A stretch of 61,311 nucleotides of DNA from Kitasatospora sp. SUK 42 (GTDB lineage: Bacteria > Actinomycetota > Actinomycetes > Streptomycetales > Streptomycetaceae), in contig NZ_LFMD02000005.1 of assembly GCF_015776785.2 (NCBI RefSeq), positions 31,930-93,240 of the forward strand. The letters are read 5' to 3'. Positions 32,536-41,254 of this stretch are shown piece after piece. Under the pieces are notes generated by a model. It saw nothing but the letters and a program-made list of their open reading frames with translations, was not told the DNA's origin and did no database searches. Position numbers and translations under genes: made by a program. Positions within the stretch are counted from its first letter, which is position 1. Every line of letters begins with the position of its first letter.

Positions 32536-33756
32536 TCAGAGGGTGACTCCCGTGGCACCGGTCGGCGCGTAACGGCTGGCCGGCCGGGGGAGGCCCAGCA
32601 GTCCGCGCAGGGTGCCCGCCTCGTAGGCGGAGCGGAACACCCCGCGCCGGCGGAGCTCGGGCACCAGGCCGCCGGTGATCGCGGCGAGGTCGTGCGGCAG
32701 CACGCCGGGCCGCAGCCGGAAGCCGTCCAGTCCGACCTCCCGCCAGTCCAGCAGCAGATCGGCGAGCTCGCCCGGCGTGCCGGTGAAGATCTCCGCGTCC
32801 GAGGCGTACTCGGCGCCGTCCAGTTCGTCCAGCCGCCGCTTGCGCGCGGCGGCCCGGCCCGGCTCGTCGTCCAGGAAGACCACGAGGTCGGCGAAGACCT
32901 TGAGCGGCTCCGCGGCCGGCCTCCCGACCACGGCCAGCGCCCGCCCGAGCGTGCCGAGCCTGGCCACGGTGTCCTCCCGCGAGTGCGGCGTCAGGTAGAC
33001 GACGTCGGCGCCGGCCGCGGCCAGCTCGTACGGCGTGCTCGCGTGCGCGAGGACCGTCACCAGCGGCTGGCCCTGCGGCGGGCGCGGGGTGATCGACGGG
33101 CCCCGGATGCTGAAGTGCTCGCCCTCGAAGTCGATGTAGTGCAGCTTGTCGCGGTCGATGAAGCGGCCGGTCGCGGCGTCGCGGATCTCCGCGTCGTCCT
33201 CCCAGCTGTCCCAGAGCCTGCGGACCGCCTCGACCACCTCGCGGGCCTCGCCGAACAGCTCGCGCAGCCGCTTGGCGATCAGCTCCGAGTCGAGGACGTC
33301 CTCCGAGGTCAGCCGGGGGGTCGTCCGCCGGCCGAAGTGGGCGGCGTCGGACGCGCGGGAGGTGATCTGCGGACGCCAGCCCGCCCGTCCCCGGCTCGCG
33401 AAGTCCAGCGAGGCGATGCCCGAGGCGACGTGGAACGGCTCGGTGTGCGTGACGTTGGTGGTGGGGACCAGGCCGATGTGCGAGGTCAGCGGCGCGATCG
33501 CGGCCGCCAGCAGGACGGCGTCCAGCCGCCCCCTGACCTGGTCGGTCCGGTCGTCCGTCAGGTGGAACGCGGCGGACTGGAGGCCGAGGGTGTCCTCGAA
33601 GGTGACGAAGTCGAGCAGGCCGCGCTCGGCCTCGCGGACCAGGTCGGCCCAGTAGCGGGCCTTGAAGACGTCGGCCGGCCGGGCGCCCGGCTCCCGCCAG
33701 GCCGCGGGGTGCCAGCCGGTGCCGTCCAGGGCGACCGAGAGGTGGAGGCGGGTCAC
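32536..33756 (-). CDS. LLM-class flavin-dependent monooxygenase
   Basis: 406 residues from the GTG at 33756, preceded by GAAGGAGAT. Bacterial-luciferase-like TIM barrel: HLSVALDGTGWHP, IGLVPTTNVTHTEPFHVA, GRAGWRPQITSR. NtaA/DszA-type members take FMNH2 from a reductase and oxidise organosulfur, amine or nitrilotriacetate substrates. The GTGA overlap with the upstream LLM gene shows the two are made together, possibly as partners or on successive steps. No flavin reductase gene is adjacent. Confidence 0.88.
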   Translation of the reverse strand: MTRLHLSVALDGTGWHPAAWREPGARPADVFKARYWADLVREAERGLLDFVTFEDTLGLQSAAFHLTDDRTDQVRGRLDAVLLAAAIAPLTSHIGLVPTTNVTHTEPFHVASGIASLDFASRGRAGWRPQITSRASDAAHFGRRTTPRLTSEDVLDSELIAKRLRELFGEAREVVEAVRRLWDSWEDDAEIRDAATGRFIDRDKLHYIDFEGEHFSIRGPSITPRPPQGQPLVTVLAHASTPYELAAAGADVVYLTPHSREDTVARLGTLGRALAVVGRPAAEPLKVFADLVVFLDDEPGRAAARKRRLDELDGAEYASDAEIFTGTPGELADLLLDWREVGLDGFRLRPGVLPHDLAAITGGLVPELRRRGVFRSAYEAGTLRGLLGLPRPASRYAPTGATGVTL

Positions 33757-35135
33757 GATATCTCCTTCGCGGGGCGTCCGGTCGTGGCGTTCCGGGCGGC
33801 CCCCGGGGTGCGGGGTGGTTTCAGCCCGAGGTGGTCGCGGAGCGTCGGGCCGGTGTAGTCCTCCCGGTGGACGCCCATCTCCTGGAGCAGCGGCACCACC
33901 CGGTCCACCAGGTCGTCCAGCCCTCCGGGGGTCAGGTGCGGCACGAAGATGAAGCCGTCGGCGGCGTCGGTCTGCACGAACTCGTTGATGGAGTCGGCGA
34001 CCTGGCGCGGAGTGCCGACGAAGGTGGGCTTCGCGGTGACCTCGATGACCACCTCGCGGATGCTCAGCCCACGCGTCTCGGCGAGCTCCCGCCACCGGCG
34101 GACCGCCGCCTCGCGGCCCTTGCGGTACTCCGTGTGCCCCTTGGTGACGACGGTGTCGGGCAGCGGATCGACGTCGGGCAGCGGGCCGTCAGGGTCGTAG
34201 CCCGAGAGGTCCCGGCCCCAGAGCGCCTCCATCAGCATCAGCGCGGTCTGCGGGCCGACCTGCGCCCGGCCGATCTCGACGGCGCGCTCGGCGGCCTCCT
34301 CCGCCGTGTCACCGAGGACGTAGGTGACGGAGGGGATGATCTTCAGATCCTCCGGGTCGCGGCCGTACCGTGCGAGCCGCCCCTTCACGTCCTTGTAGAA
34401 GGCGCGGCCGTCCTCCAGGTTGCTGTGCTTGCTGAAGATCACGTCGGCGTCGGAGGCGGCGAACTCGCGCCCCTGCGGGGAGTCCCCCGCCTGGATGATC
34501 ACCGGGTGTCCCTGCGGAGGCCGGGGGGTGTTGAACCGGCCGGAGATGTCGAAGTGGCGGCCCCGGTGGGCGAACTCGCCCGCCCCGGCCCGCAGGAACT
34601 CCCCGGCCCCGGCGTCGGCCAGGACATGGTCCGGCTGCCAGCTGTCCCAGAGCTCGCGCGCGGTCTCCAGGAACTCGGCGGCCCGGGTGTAGCGGTCGGC
34701 CTCGTCGAGGAAGCCGCCGCGGCGGAAGTTCTCGCCGGTGAAGGCGTCCCAGCTGGTCACCACGTTCCAGGCGGAGCGGCCCTCGCTCAGGTGGTCCAGG
34801 GTCGCCAGCCGCCGGGCCACCTCGTAGGGCTCGTTGAAGGTGGAGTTGACCGTCGCGGCCAGCCCGAGGTGGGTGGTGACGGCGGCGAGGGCGCTCAGCA
34901 CGGTGAGGGAGTCGGGTCTGCCGACCACGTCGAGGTCGTGGAAGCGGCCCTTGTGCTCGCGCAGCCGCAACCCCTCGGAGAGGAAGAAGAAGTCGAACTT
35001 GCCGCGTTCGGCGGTCCGGGCGAGCCGGGCGAAGGAGTCGAACTCGATCTGGCTCTCGGACCTCGGGTCCGACCAGACGGTGGTGTTCTGGACGCTGGGG
35101 AGTTGGGCGGCGAGGTGGATCTGCTTGACGGGCAC
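33753..35135 (-). CDS. NtaA/DmoA-type flavin-dependent monooxygenase
   Basis: 460 residues from the GTG at 35135 with AGGAGG upstream. Typical features: KQIHLAAQLPSVQNTTVW, AATVNSTFNEPYEVARRLATLDHLSEGR, SAWNVVTSWD, GHPVIIQAGDSPQGREFAA. Related to nitrilotriacetate, dibenzothiophene-sulfone and dimethyl-sulfide monooxygenases. It needs an external flavin reductase. Second of two coupled LLM genes. Confidence 0.9.
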   Translation of the reverse strand: MPVKQIHLAAQLPSVQNTTVWSDPRSESQIEFDSFARLARTAERGKFDFFFLSEGLRLREHKGRFHDLDVVGRPDSLTVLSALAAVTTHLGLAATVNSTFNEPYEVARRLATLDHLSEGRSAWNVVTSWDAFTGENFRRGGFLDEADRYTRAAEFLETARELWDSWQPDHVLADAGAGEFLRAGAGEFAHRGRHFDISGRFNTPRPPQGHPVIIQAGDSPQGREFAASDADVIFSKHSNLEDGRAFYKDVKGRLARYGRDPEDLKIIPSVTYVLGDTAEEAAERAVEIGRAQVGPQTALMLMEALWGRDLSGYDPDGPLPDVDPLPDTVVTKGHTEYRKGREAAVRRWRELAETRGLSIREVVIEVTAKPTFVGTPRQVADSINEFVQTDAADGFIFVPHLTPGGLDDLVDRVVPLLQEMGVHREDYTGPTLRDHLGLKPPRTPGAARNATTGRPAKEIS

Positions 35136-35218
35136 GAAGACGGCCTCCTGCGGCAGCGGGTTCGGGGGCGGGTGTGGCAGTGGTCGGCGGGGTTCCGCGC
35201 GGTCGGTGCGGGGTCGGG

Positions 35219-36046
35219 TCAGAGCATCGGGCCGCCCGGGTCCTCCCGGCGCCGGCGGCGCTCCTCCGCCATCCGCCGCTGGAGGTCGGCGGCGTGTGAC
35301 AGCGCCCTGCGGTTGTGCAGCGCGGTCTCGTGGCCGCCGACCTGACGGGCCTGGAGGTCCTCGGCCAGATCCGCGGCGAGGACGCCCGGGCCGTAGGGGG
35401 ACGAGGCCACCTCGGCGAACTCCAGCAGGTGCAGCACCGCCTGGAACTCGCTGGCCCGCAGCGGCAGATCGAGCACGGGATCGTGGCCGCTCGGCGTCAG
35501 CGCCGCGCGGACCCGCTCCTGGTAGGCCCGCGCCCGGAGTTCGGCGAACCGGGGCTTGGGCGCGTGCTGGGCCGCCGAGTCGGGGACGTACGCGGCCAGG
35601 CGGTCGAGCAGGGCGGGGAACTCGCACCCCTCGGCGCGGTAGTAGGGGCGCTCCGAGCTCCCCGCCGCGGTGGGCGTGAGCCGCATGGCGTCCAGGAAGG
35701 CCGCCACCCGGTGCGGTTCGGGCAGCAGGCCGTCGCCCATCCAGCGGGCGTTCGCCAGGAAGTCGTCGGCCCGCCCGCCGTTGCGCAGGAAGCACCAGCC
35801 CGACGTCCCGGCCCAGTACAGGCCGCAGTCCGAGTCGGCGCTGATCCGCTGGCCGAACCGCCGGGTGAAGTCGATGCCGCCCTCGACGTCGTTGAAGAAG
35901 TGCTCGGGCTCGGAGTACGGCCCGCAGCTGTACACGGCGGCCACCGGGACGCCCTGGGCCATCAACTGCCCGGCGACGGCGGTGACGTAGTGCGCGGCCC
36001 GGAATTCCAGCGTTCTGGCGGTACGCGCGTCGATCTCCGCGGCCAT
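35219..36046 (-). CDS. Unknown protein (possibly DUF6292-like N-terminus)
   Basis: 275 residues with GAGGAGG before the ATG. The first 100 residues (YVTAVAGQLMAQGVPVAAVYS, SADSDCGLYWAGTSGWCFL) faintly recall the DUF6292 pattern common in streptomycetes; I am not sure. Residues 130-275 are helical and end in an Arg-rich tail (RRRRREDPGG). No signal peptide or membrane segment. It lies 83 nt upstream of the LLM pair and is probably in the same transcript. Confidence 0.6.
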   Translation of the reverse strand: MAAEIDARTARTLEFRAAHYVTAVAGQLMAQGVPVAAVYSCGPYSEPEHFFNDVEGGIDFTRRFGQRISADSDCGLYWAGTSGWCFLRNGGRADDFLANARWMGDGLLPEPHRVAAFLDAMRLTPTAAGSSERPYYRAEGCEFPALLDRLAAYVPDSAAQHAPKPRFAELRARAYQERVRAALTPSGHDPVLDLPLRASEFQAVLHLLEFAEVASSPYGPGVLAADLAEDLQARQVGGHETALHNRRALSHAADLQRRMAEERRRRREDPGGPML

Positions 36047-36163
36047 CCGGATCCTCCTCGTGACGTTCCTTCAGTGGGCGGCCGGCGCACCGGCCGGGGG
36101 GAGCCGGACGGGCCCCGGTGCCGCGCGCCGGCGTTCCCGGGGCGGGTGCTCACGGGCGGGTGC

Positions 36164-37381
36164 TCAACCGCGCTTCGCGGGGAACCCGTGGGACCGGGCG
36201 CCGACGATCACGGCCAGGACCGGGACCATCAGGACCAGGACGCTCCAGGGGAAGGACGTGGCGCCCGCCGTTTCGAGGAGCACTCCGCCGACGACACCGC
36301 CGGCGGCCATGGCCACGTTCCAGAGAGTGACCAGCATGGCCTGGGCCGCGTCCGCCTGCTCGCCGCCGGCGTCGCCGCCCGCGGTCTGCAGCAGGGTGGG
36401 AACGCCGCCCCAGCCCAGGCCCCACAGCGCCGCGGCGACGTAGACCAGGGCGTGGGTGCCGGACAGCAGGCCCAGGACGGCGGCCGCGACGGCGACCAGC
36501 ACGGCGCTGCCGATGGTCAGGACGCGCAGCCTGCCGTGGATCTGGGCACCCACGATCCAGATGCTCACCAGCGAGGCGACGCCGAAGACCAGCAGCACGA
36601 GGTCGGTGGAGCTTCCCATGCCCAGGTGGTCGAGGTAGGTCGCGATGTAGGCGTAGAGAACGGTGTGGGCCAGGACGAAGACCAGGGTGACGAACAGGAC
36701 CGGCGTGACGCCGGGGACGGACAGGGCCCCCAGGATGCGGGTCTTCCCCTCGGGCCGCTGACCGGGGTAGTCCGGCACGGTCGCGGCGATCCAGGCGATC
36801 ACGATGAGCGCGAGCGCGGTCATGACGAGGAAGGTCACCCACCAGCCGAGCATCTTGCCGAGGAAGGTGCCGGCGGGGACGCCGAGCGAGAGCGCGACCG
36901 GGATGCCGGTCATCACGATCGCGATGGCCTTGCCCTGGAGGTGGACGGGCGCCATCCGGCGGGCGTATCCGGCCAGCAGGGCCCAGGCCAGGCCCGCGGC
37001 CACACCGGCGATGAAACGGGCCACCATGGTGACCGGGTAGTTCGTCGACACGGCGGTGGCCGTGTTGGCGGCGGCGAACGCGGCCATGGCGGTCAGCAGC
37101 AGCCGCTTGCGCCGCCAGGCGGAGGTGGCCACGGTCAGCGGGATCGCGGTGAGCGCGGTGCCGATCGCGTAGATCGTCACCGACTGGCCCATCGCCGACT
37201 CGCTGACCCCGAGGTCGGAGCTCATGGCGGGCAGCACGCCCGCGGGCAGGGTCTCGGTCAGGCTGGTGATGAAGACGGCGGTGGCCAGGGCCAGCAGTGC
37301 CGGCATCGGCAGCGTCTGTCTCCGGGGCTCCGGGCTGTCACGGGTTTCGGTGGCGGACTCGACTGGTAACTGTGTGCTCAT
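36164..37381 (-). CDS. MFS drug-efflux-type transporter
   Basis: 405 residues with about 12 hydrophobic segments, of the AraJ/chloramphenicol-resistance type (PMPALLALATAVFITSLTETLPAGVLPAMSSDLG, split by positions about 25-58). Proton-driven export of a small molecule is expected. Divergent from a MerR regulator, with a perfect palindrome between them, as in many drug-responsive efflux pairs. ATG 37381 starts MSTQLPVES. Confidence 0.9.
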   Translation of the reverse strand: MSTQLPVESATETRDSPEPRRQTLPMPALLALATAVFITSLTETLPAGVLPAMSSDLGVSESAMGQSVTIYAIGTALTAIPLTVATSAWRRKRLLLTAMAAFAAANTATAVSTNYPVTMVARFIAGVAAGLAWALLAGYARRMAPVHLQGKAIAIVMTGIPVALSLGVPAGTFLGKMLGWWVTFLVMTALALIVIAWIAATVPDYPGQRPEGKTRILGALSVPGVTPVLFVTLVFVLAHTVLYAYIATYLDHLGMGSSTDLVLLVFGVASLVSIWIVGAQIHGRLRVLTIGSAVLVAVAAAVLGLLSGTHALVYVAAALWGLGWGGVPTLLQTAGGDAGGEQADAAQAMLVTLWNVAMAAGGVVGGVLLETAGATSFPWSVLVLMVPVLAVIVGARSHGFPAKRG

Positions 37382-37396
37382 GGCGGCTATCGTGAA

Positions 37397-37421
37397 ACCC
37401 TCACATATATGTGAGGGTCAA
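37397..37421. promoter_or_regulatory. Palindromic operator between MFS and MerR genes
   Basis: A perfect 22-bp palindrome (ACCCTCACATA followed by its exact reverse complement, 37397-37418). It abuts a minus-strand -35-like TTGACC (37416-37421) for the transporter gene. MerR proteins bind such palindromes between -35 and -10 and twist long spacers. The likely ligand of this site is the adjacent MerR protein. Confidence 0.82.
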
Positions 37422-37446
37422 CGCGACTTGGTGTGGGGTGGATCAC

Positions 37447-37899
37447 ATGCGCATCGGAGAGCTGTCGGAGCGAACCAACACGTCACGCCGCCTACTGCGC
37501 TACTACGAGGAGCAGCAGCTCATCGTCTCCACCCGTTCCGCGAACGGTTACCGTGAGTACGACGAGCGCCTGGCGGACCGCGTCATGCAGATCCGGGGAC
37601 TGCTCGACGCCGGGTTGCCCACGAGGATCATCAAACAGATTCTTCCCTGCCTCGACAAGCCCCGCACGATCCATTTCTCCGACGCGACGCCGGAGATGAT
37701 CGCCACCCTGACGCTCGAACGCGACCGGATGACCGAGCGGATCAACTGCCTGATCCGCAACCGGGACGCGGTGGCCGACTACCTTGAAGCGGTCAGCGGC
37801 ACCGGCGACCCGGAGGTTGTCGTCGCGAGGGCCGGCTCCGGCACCGGCGACCCGGAGGTTGTCATCGCACGGGCCGGCACCGGCGCCGCCACGGCGTGA
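37447..37899 (+). CDS. MerR-family regulator with duplicated C-terminal segment
   Basis: 150 residues from the ATG at 37447. wHTH at 1-70 (MRIGELSERTNTSRRLLRYYEEQQL, split), then a dimerisation helix (TLERDRMTERINCLIRNRDAVADYLEAV). No metal-binding Cys pattern, so a drug-type MerR. After about residue 117 the sequence GTGDPEVVVARAGS is repeated once (next copy ends AGT), a 42-nt tandem duplication. Divergent from the MFS pump it presumably controls. Confidence 0.9.
   Translation: MRIGELSERTNTSRRLLRYYEEQQLIVSTRSANGYREYDERLADRVMQIRGLLDAGLPTRIIKQILPCLDKPRTIHFSDATPEMIATLTLERDRMTERINCLIRNRDAVADYLEAVSGTGDPEVVVARAGSGTGDPEVVIARAGTGAATA
37798..37881 (+). repeat. 42-bp tandem duplication inside the MerR gene
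   Basis: Units 37798-37839 and 37840-37881 match at nearly every base and encode 14 residues each, in frame. The few differences (GTC to ATC, GCG AGG to GCA CGG) show it is not brand new. Confidence 0.85.
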
Positions 37900-37939
37900 C
37901 CCGGCGCCCCGTGCGGGGGCCGGGCCCGGAGCGCCGCCG

Positions 37940-39127
37940 TCAGCCGACCGCGGGGATGTCGTGGGTCGCGCAGTGGATGCCGCCGCCACCGGCCGCGATC
38001 GCGTCGATCCCGACCGGGACGATCTCGCGGCCCGGGAAGTACTGCTTCAGGATCTGCTGCGCCCGGTCGTCGGCCCTGGCGTCGCCGAACTTCGGCAGGT
38101 AGACGCCCTTCGAGCCGATGTAGAAGTTCATGTACGAGGAGACGAAGGCGTCGCCGCGCCCGGTGATCACGTCCGGGTCCGGCTGCTGGAGCTCGACCAC
38201 CTGGAGCTTGCGGCCCGTCGCGTCGGTCGCGTCCTTGAGGACGGTGCGGGCCTGGTCGGCGGAGCGCGACCAGACGTCCGGCGGCGTGCCGGGGAAGGCC
38301 CGGTCGAGCAGGACGACGCCGGGGGCGGCGAAGCGGGCCAGGCAGTCGACGTGGGCGTCGGTGATGTCCTTGCCCTTGACGCCCGCGAGCCAGATCACCC
38401 TGCTCACGCCGAGGACCCTCTTCAGCTCCGCCTCGATCTCGTCCCGGCTCATCCCCGGGTTGCGGTTGTCGTTGACGACGGAGCTCTCGGTCACCATCAG
38501 GGTGCCCTGGCCGTCGGTCTCGAAGGAGCCGCCCTCGGCGACCAGCCGGGTCTCCACCCGCTCGACGCCGTACTGGGCCAGCACCGTCCGGGCGACCTTG
38601 GCGTCGTTGCCGTGCTGCTGCTTGCCGCCCCAGCCGTTGAAGTTGAAGTCGACGCCCTTGACCTTGCCGCCCTCCTCGACGAACACCGGCAGGGTGTCCC
38701 GGGCCCACAGGTCGTCGACGGCGACGGGCACGACCTCGACCGCCGAGCCGCAGGCCTTCCGCGCGGCGTCCCTCTGCTCGGGGCGGGCCATCAGGACGAC
38801 CGGCTCGCGCGCCGCGATGGCCTGGGCGAGGCCGGCGACGTCCCGGCGGACGTCCGGAAGCTGATCGCCCCAGACGCTCTCGGAGGCGGGCCAGGACATC
38901 ACCGTGCGCAGGTGCTTCTCCCACTCGGCGCCGAAGCGGCGGGCGGCGGGGGTGCCCGGGGCCGTACCGCCGGGCTGCGGGGGCGTCGACGCGGTGCCGT
39001 CGACGCCTCCGGCGCCGTCGACGCTGCTGGGGTCGCAGGCGGTGAGGCCGAGGGTGAGGGCGCCGACACCGGCACCGACTCCGGCGAGGGAGCGCATCAG
39101 GGTGCGGCGGGACAGGGCGTTGGTCAT
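37940..39127 (-). CDS. Exported agmatine deiminase-family protein (Tat lipoprotein)
   Basis: 395 residues from the ATG at 39127. Peptidyl-arginine-deiminase/agmatine-deiminase fold: MSWPASESVWG, DDLWARDTLPVF, NFNFNGWGGK, VAEGGSFETDG and the catalytic Cys in GGGGIHCATHD. The N-terminus has a twin-arginine motif SRRTLMRSL, a hydrophobic stretch and the lipobox LTAC (C31), so it is predicted to be exported folded and anchored outside. It would convert agmatine to N-carbamoylputrescine plus ammonia. Pairs with a cytosolic paralogue 64 nt upstream. Confidence 0.88.
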   Translation of the reverse strand: MTNALSRRTLMRSLAGVGAGVGALTLGLTACDPSSVDGAGGVDGTASTPPQPGGTAPGTPAARRFGAEWEKHLRTVMSWPASESVWGDQLPDVRRDVAGLAQAIAAREPVVLMARPEQRDAARKACGSAVEVVPVAVDDLWARDTLPVFVEEGGKVKGVDFNFNGWGGKQQHGNDAKVARTVLAQYGVERVETRLVAEGGSFETDGQGTLMVTESSVVNDNRNPGMSRDEIEAELKRVLGVSRVIWLAGVKGKDITDAHVDCLARFAAPGVVLLDRAFPGTPPDVWSRSADQARTVLKDATDATGRKLQVVELQQPDPDVITGRGDAFVSSYMNFYIGSKGVYLPKFGDARADDRAQQILKQYFPGREIVPVGIDAIAAGGGGIHCATHDIPAVG

Positions 39128-39191
39128 GCGGGTACTCCGGCTGAGGGGTGGCTTCGACAACGGTAAACGGCGGTGGTTGCGATCGCGGCGG

Positions 39192-40229
39192 CTACGGCAG
39201 TGGCTCGTGCATGGTCGAGCAGTGGATGCCGCCGCCCCCGGCCATCAGGCGGTCGACGTCGAGCTGCACCACCTCGCGGCCGGGGAAGGCCGCGGCGAGC
39301 GCCTCCCTGGCGGCGGCGTCCTTGTACGCGTCGCCGAACTGGGTGGTGATGACGCCGCCGTTGACGACGTGGAAGTTGAGGTAGGAGTCGACGAACTTCG
39401 AGCTGCGGGAGCGGACGGTGTCCGGCCCGTGCACGGGGACGACCTGGAGGCGGCGGCCCCGGGCGTCGGTGGCGGTGGAGAGGACCGCGAACTGCTCGCG
39501 GGCGTCCCGGGCCCAGACGTCGTCGCGCTCCGGGGGCGGCAGCTGGACCATCACCACGCCGGGCCGGACGAACCGGGAGGTGACGTCCACGTGGTCGTCG
39601 GTGATGTCCTGGCCCCTGATCCCGGGCAGCCAGATCATGGTGTCCGCGCCGTAGGCCTCCAGGACGGCCTCCTCGATCTCGTCCCGGCTCATGCCGCGGT
39701 TGCGGTTCTTGTTGACCAGGCTGCTCTCGGTGGCCATCACGGTGCCGTCGCCGTCCGTCTCGATCGCGCCGCCCTCGCCGACGAAGTCGGCGTAGGTGTA
39801 CCGCAGGCCCCGGCGGGTGGCGAGGAGCTCGGCGACCCGGGCGTCGTCGTGGTGGACCTGCTTGTTGCCCCAGCCGTTGAAGTTGAGGACCACGGCGTCC
39901 AGGCCGCCGTGGCCGTCCCGGCGGAACACCGGCGCGGTGTCGCGCATCCACAGGTCGTCGGTGGGGATCGCGCTGATCACCTCGACGCCGGAGCCGCACC
40001 TGGCCCGGGCCTTGCCCGCCGTCCAGTCGTCGGGGGCGCACATGACCACCGGCTCGAACTCGGCGATCGTGCGGGCGATCAGCGCGATGTCCTCCTGGAC
40101 GCCGCCCAGGCGCAGTCCCCACACGCCCCGGCGGGAGGGCCAGGACATCCAGGTCCGTGCGTGCGGGACGTCGTCCGCCGGCACCCGGGGGTAGGGCTCG
40201 GCGGAGCGGGCGTCGTGGTAGCGGGTCAT
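39192..40229 (-). CDS. Cytosolic agmatine deiminase
   Basis: 345 residues from the ATG at 40229 (CTGGAG upstream). Same family as the previous gene: TWMSWPSRRGVWG, TDDLWMRDTAPVF, VLNFNGWGNK, VGEGGAIETDG, catalytic Cys in GGGGIHCSTMHEP. No signal. The two paralogues share the domain but differ in place of action. The upstream region holds a TetR-type palindrome, and a TetR gene lies upstream on the same strand. Confidence 0.9.
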   Translation of the reverse strand: MTRYHDARSAEPYPRVPADDVPHARTWMSWPSRRGVWGLRLGGVQEDIALIARTIAEFEPVVMCAPDDWTAGKARARCGSGVEVISAIPTDDLWMRDTAPVFRRDGHGGLDAVVLNFNGWGNKQVHHDDARVAELLATRRGLRYTYADFVGEGGAIETDGDGTVMATESSLVNKNRNRGMSRDEIEEAVLEAYGADTMIWLPGIRGQDITDDHVDVTSRFVRPGVVMVQLPPPERDDVWARDAREQFAVLSTATDARGRRLQVVPVHGPDTVRSRSSKFVDSYLNFHVVNGGVITTQFGDAYKDAAAREALAAAFPGREVVQLDVDRLMAGGGGIHCSTMHEPLP

Positions 40230-40355
40230 GAGGGTCTCCAGATCGTGCGACGGTGCCGGGGGGGTGTTGGGAGGCCGCCGGTTCCACTCTTCGCGCCGCA
40301 ACGCACCGGCGCACCACGTGGGACGGGTCGGCGGCAGCACCCTCTCCGCGGACTC

Positions 40356-40384
40356 AGATTCGCACTGACTGAAAAGTCAGTCAA
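40356..40384 (-). promoter_or_regulatory. Promoter with overlapping TetR-type operator
   Basis: On the minus strand a -35 TTGACT (40379-40384), 17-nt spacer and GAATCT (40356-40361). The palindrome ACTGACT-GAAA-AGTCAGT (plus strand 40364-40381) overlaps the -35 and spacer. It lies between the TetR gene and the deiminase pair and is the likely repression site. Confidence 0.65.
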
Positions 40385-40506
40385 ACTCATGCCCATGCCA
40401 TGACCCGGCGGATCCGCGTGTGCGCGGGGCGTCACGGAGCGGTTCGTCGTTCCTGCTCGGGAGGGCTCAGGAGGGGCCGGGGGCGGGCAGGAGGGCCCGG
40501 GAGGGC

Positions 40507-41085
40507 TCAGGAGCCGAGCCGGGCCACCTCGGCGTCGATCGCGTCCAGCATGAGCGTCCGGGCGTGCGCCAGCGGCAGGCTGCCGCTGAGCCAGCGCGTG
40601 CTCAGCCCCTCCAGCAGGGCCGTCAGCCGCTCGGCGGCGCCGGCCAGGCCGACGGCCGAGGCCATCGGTCGCACGTCACCGAGCAGTTCGGCGACCTCCT
40701 GCACCCAGATCCGGGTGGCCCGTGCCAGGTCCTCGCGCAGGGTCTCGTCGAACACCGCGCTCGCCCGCAGCTCACCCCAGGCGGTGCTGTTCTCCCGCAC
40801 CTCGACGGTGTCCTGGAGTTCCAGCAGCAGCGTCTGCTCCAGCTCCTCGCGGGCTGTCAGCGGCGGGGCGTCCGCGGCGCGATCGGTCGTGTACCGTCCC
40901 GCCCGGTCGTTGATGAACTCCAGCGTCTGCCGGAGGATCCCCGTGCGGTCCTTGAAGTGGTAGTAGATCAGCGCGGTGGACACGCCCGCCTCGGCCGCGA
41001 GCTCCTCCACCCGCAGCCCTCGCACCCCGCGCCGCGCGATCACCCGCGCCGCTGCTTCCATGATCGACGTTTTACGACTGGCCAC
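40507..41085 (-). CDS. TetR-family regulator
   Basis: 192 residues from the GTG at 41085, preceded by AAGGTGAT. N-terminal HTH (IMEAAARVIARRGVRGLRVEELAAEAGVSTALIYYHFKDR, positions about 8-47); C-terminal helical ligand domain of the BetI/PsrA sort. Upstream of, and on the same strand as, the agmatine deiminase pair, with a palindromic promoter between, suggesting control by a polyamine or guanidine compound. Confidence 0.9.
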   Translation of the reverse strand: MASRKTSIMEAAARVIARRGVRGLRVEELAAEAGVSTALIYYHFKDRTGILRQTLEFINDRAGRYTTDRAADAPPLTAREELEQTLLLELQDTVEVRENSTAWGELRASAVFDETLREDLARATRIWVQEVAELLGDVRPMASAVGLAGAAERLTALLEGLSTRWLSGSLPLAHARTLMLDAIDAEVARLGS

Positions 41086-41254
41086 GATCCATCACCTTAC
41101 CGGGGGTGCGAGCCGGGATCGCTCCGTATGCTGAAAATCCAGTCAGGCGGAGTCGGATGGTGGCGAGCACACCGGGGCCGGGCATGCGGACGGCCCGACC
41201 ACCGCGACTCCGGGGAGGAGTCACGGCGGCCGGGCCGCGCGGGTATCGGAGAGG

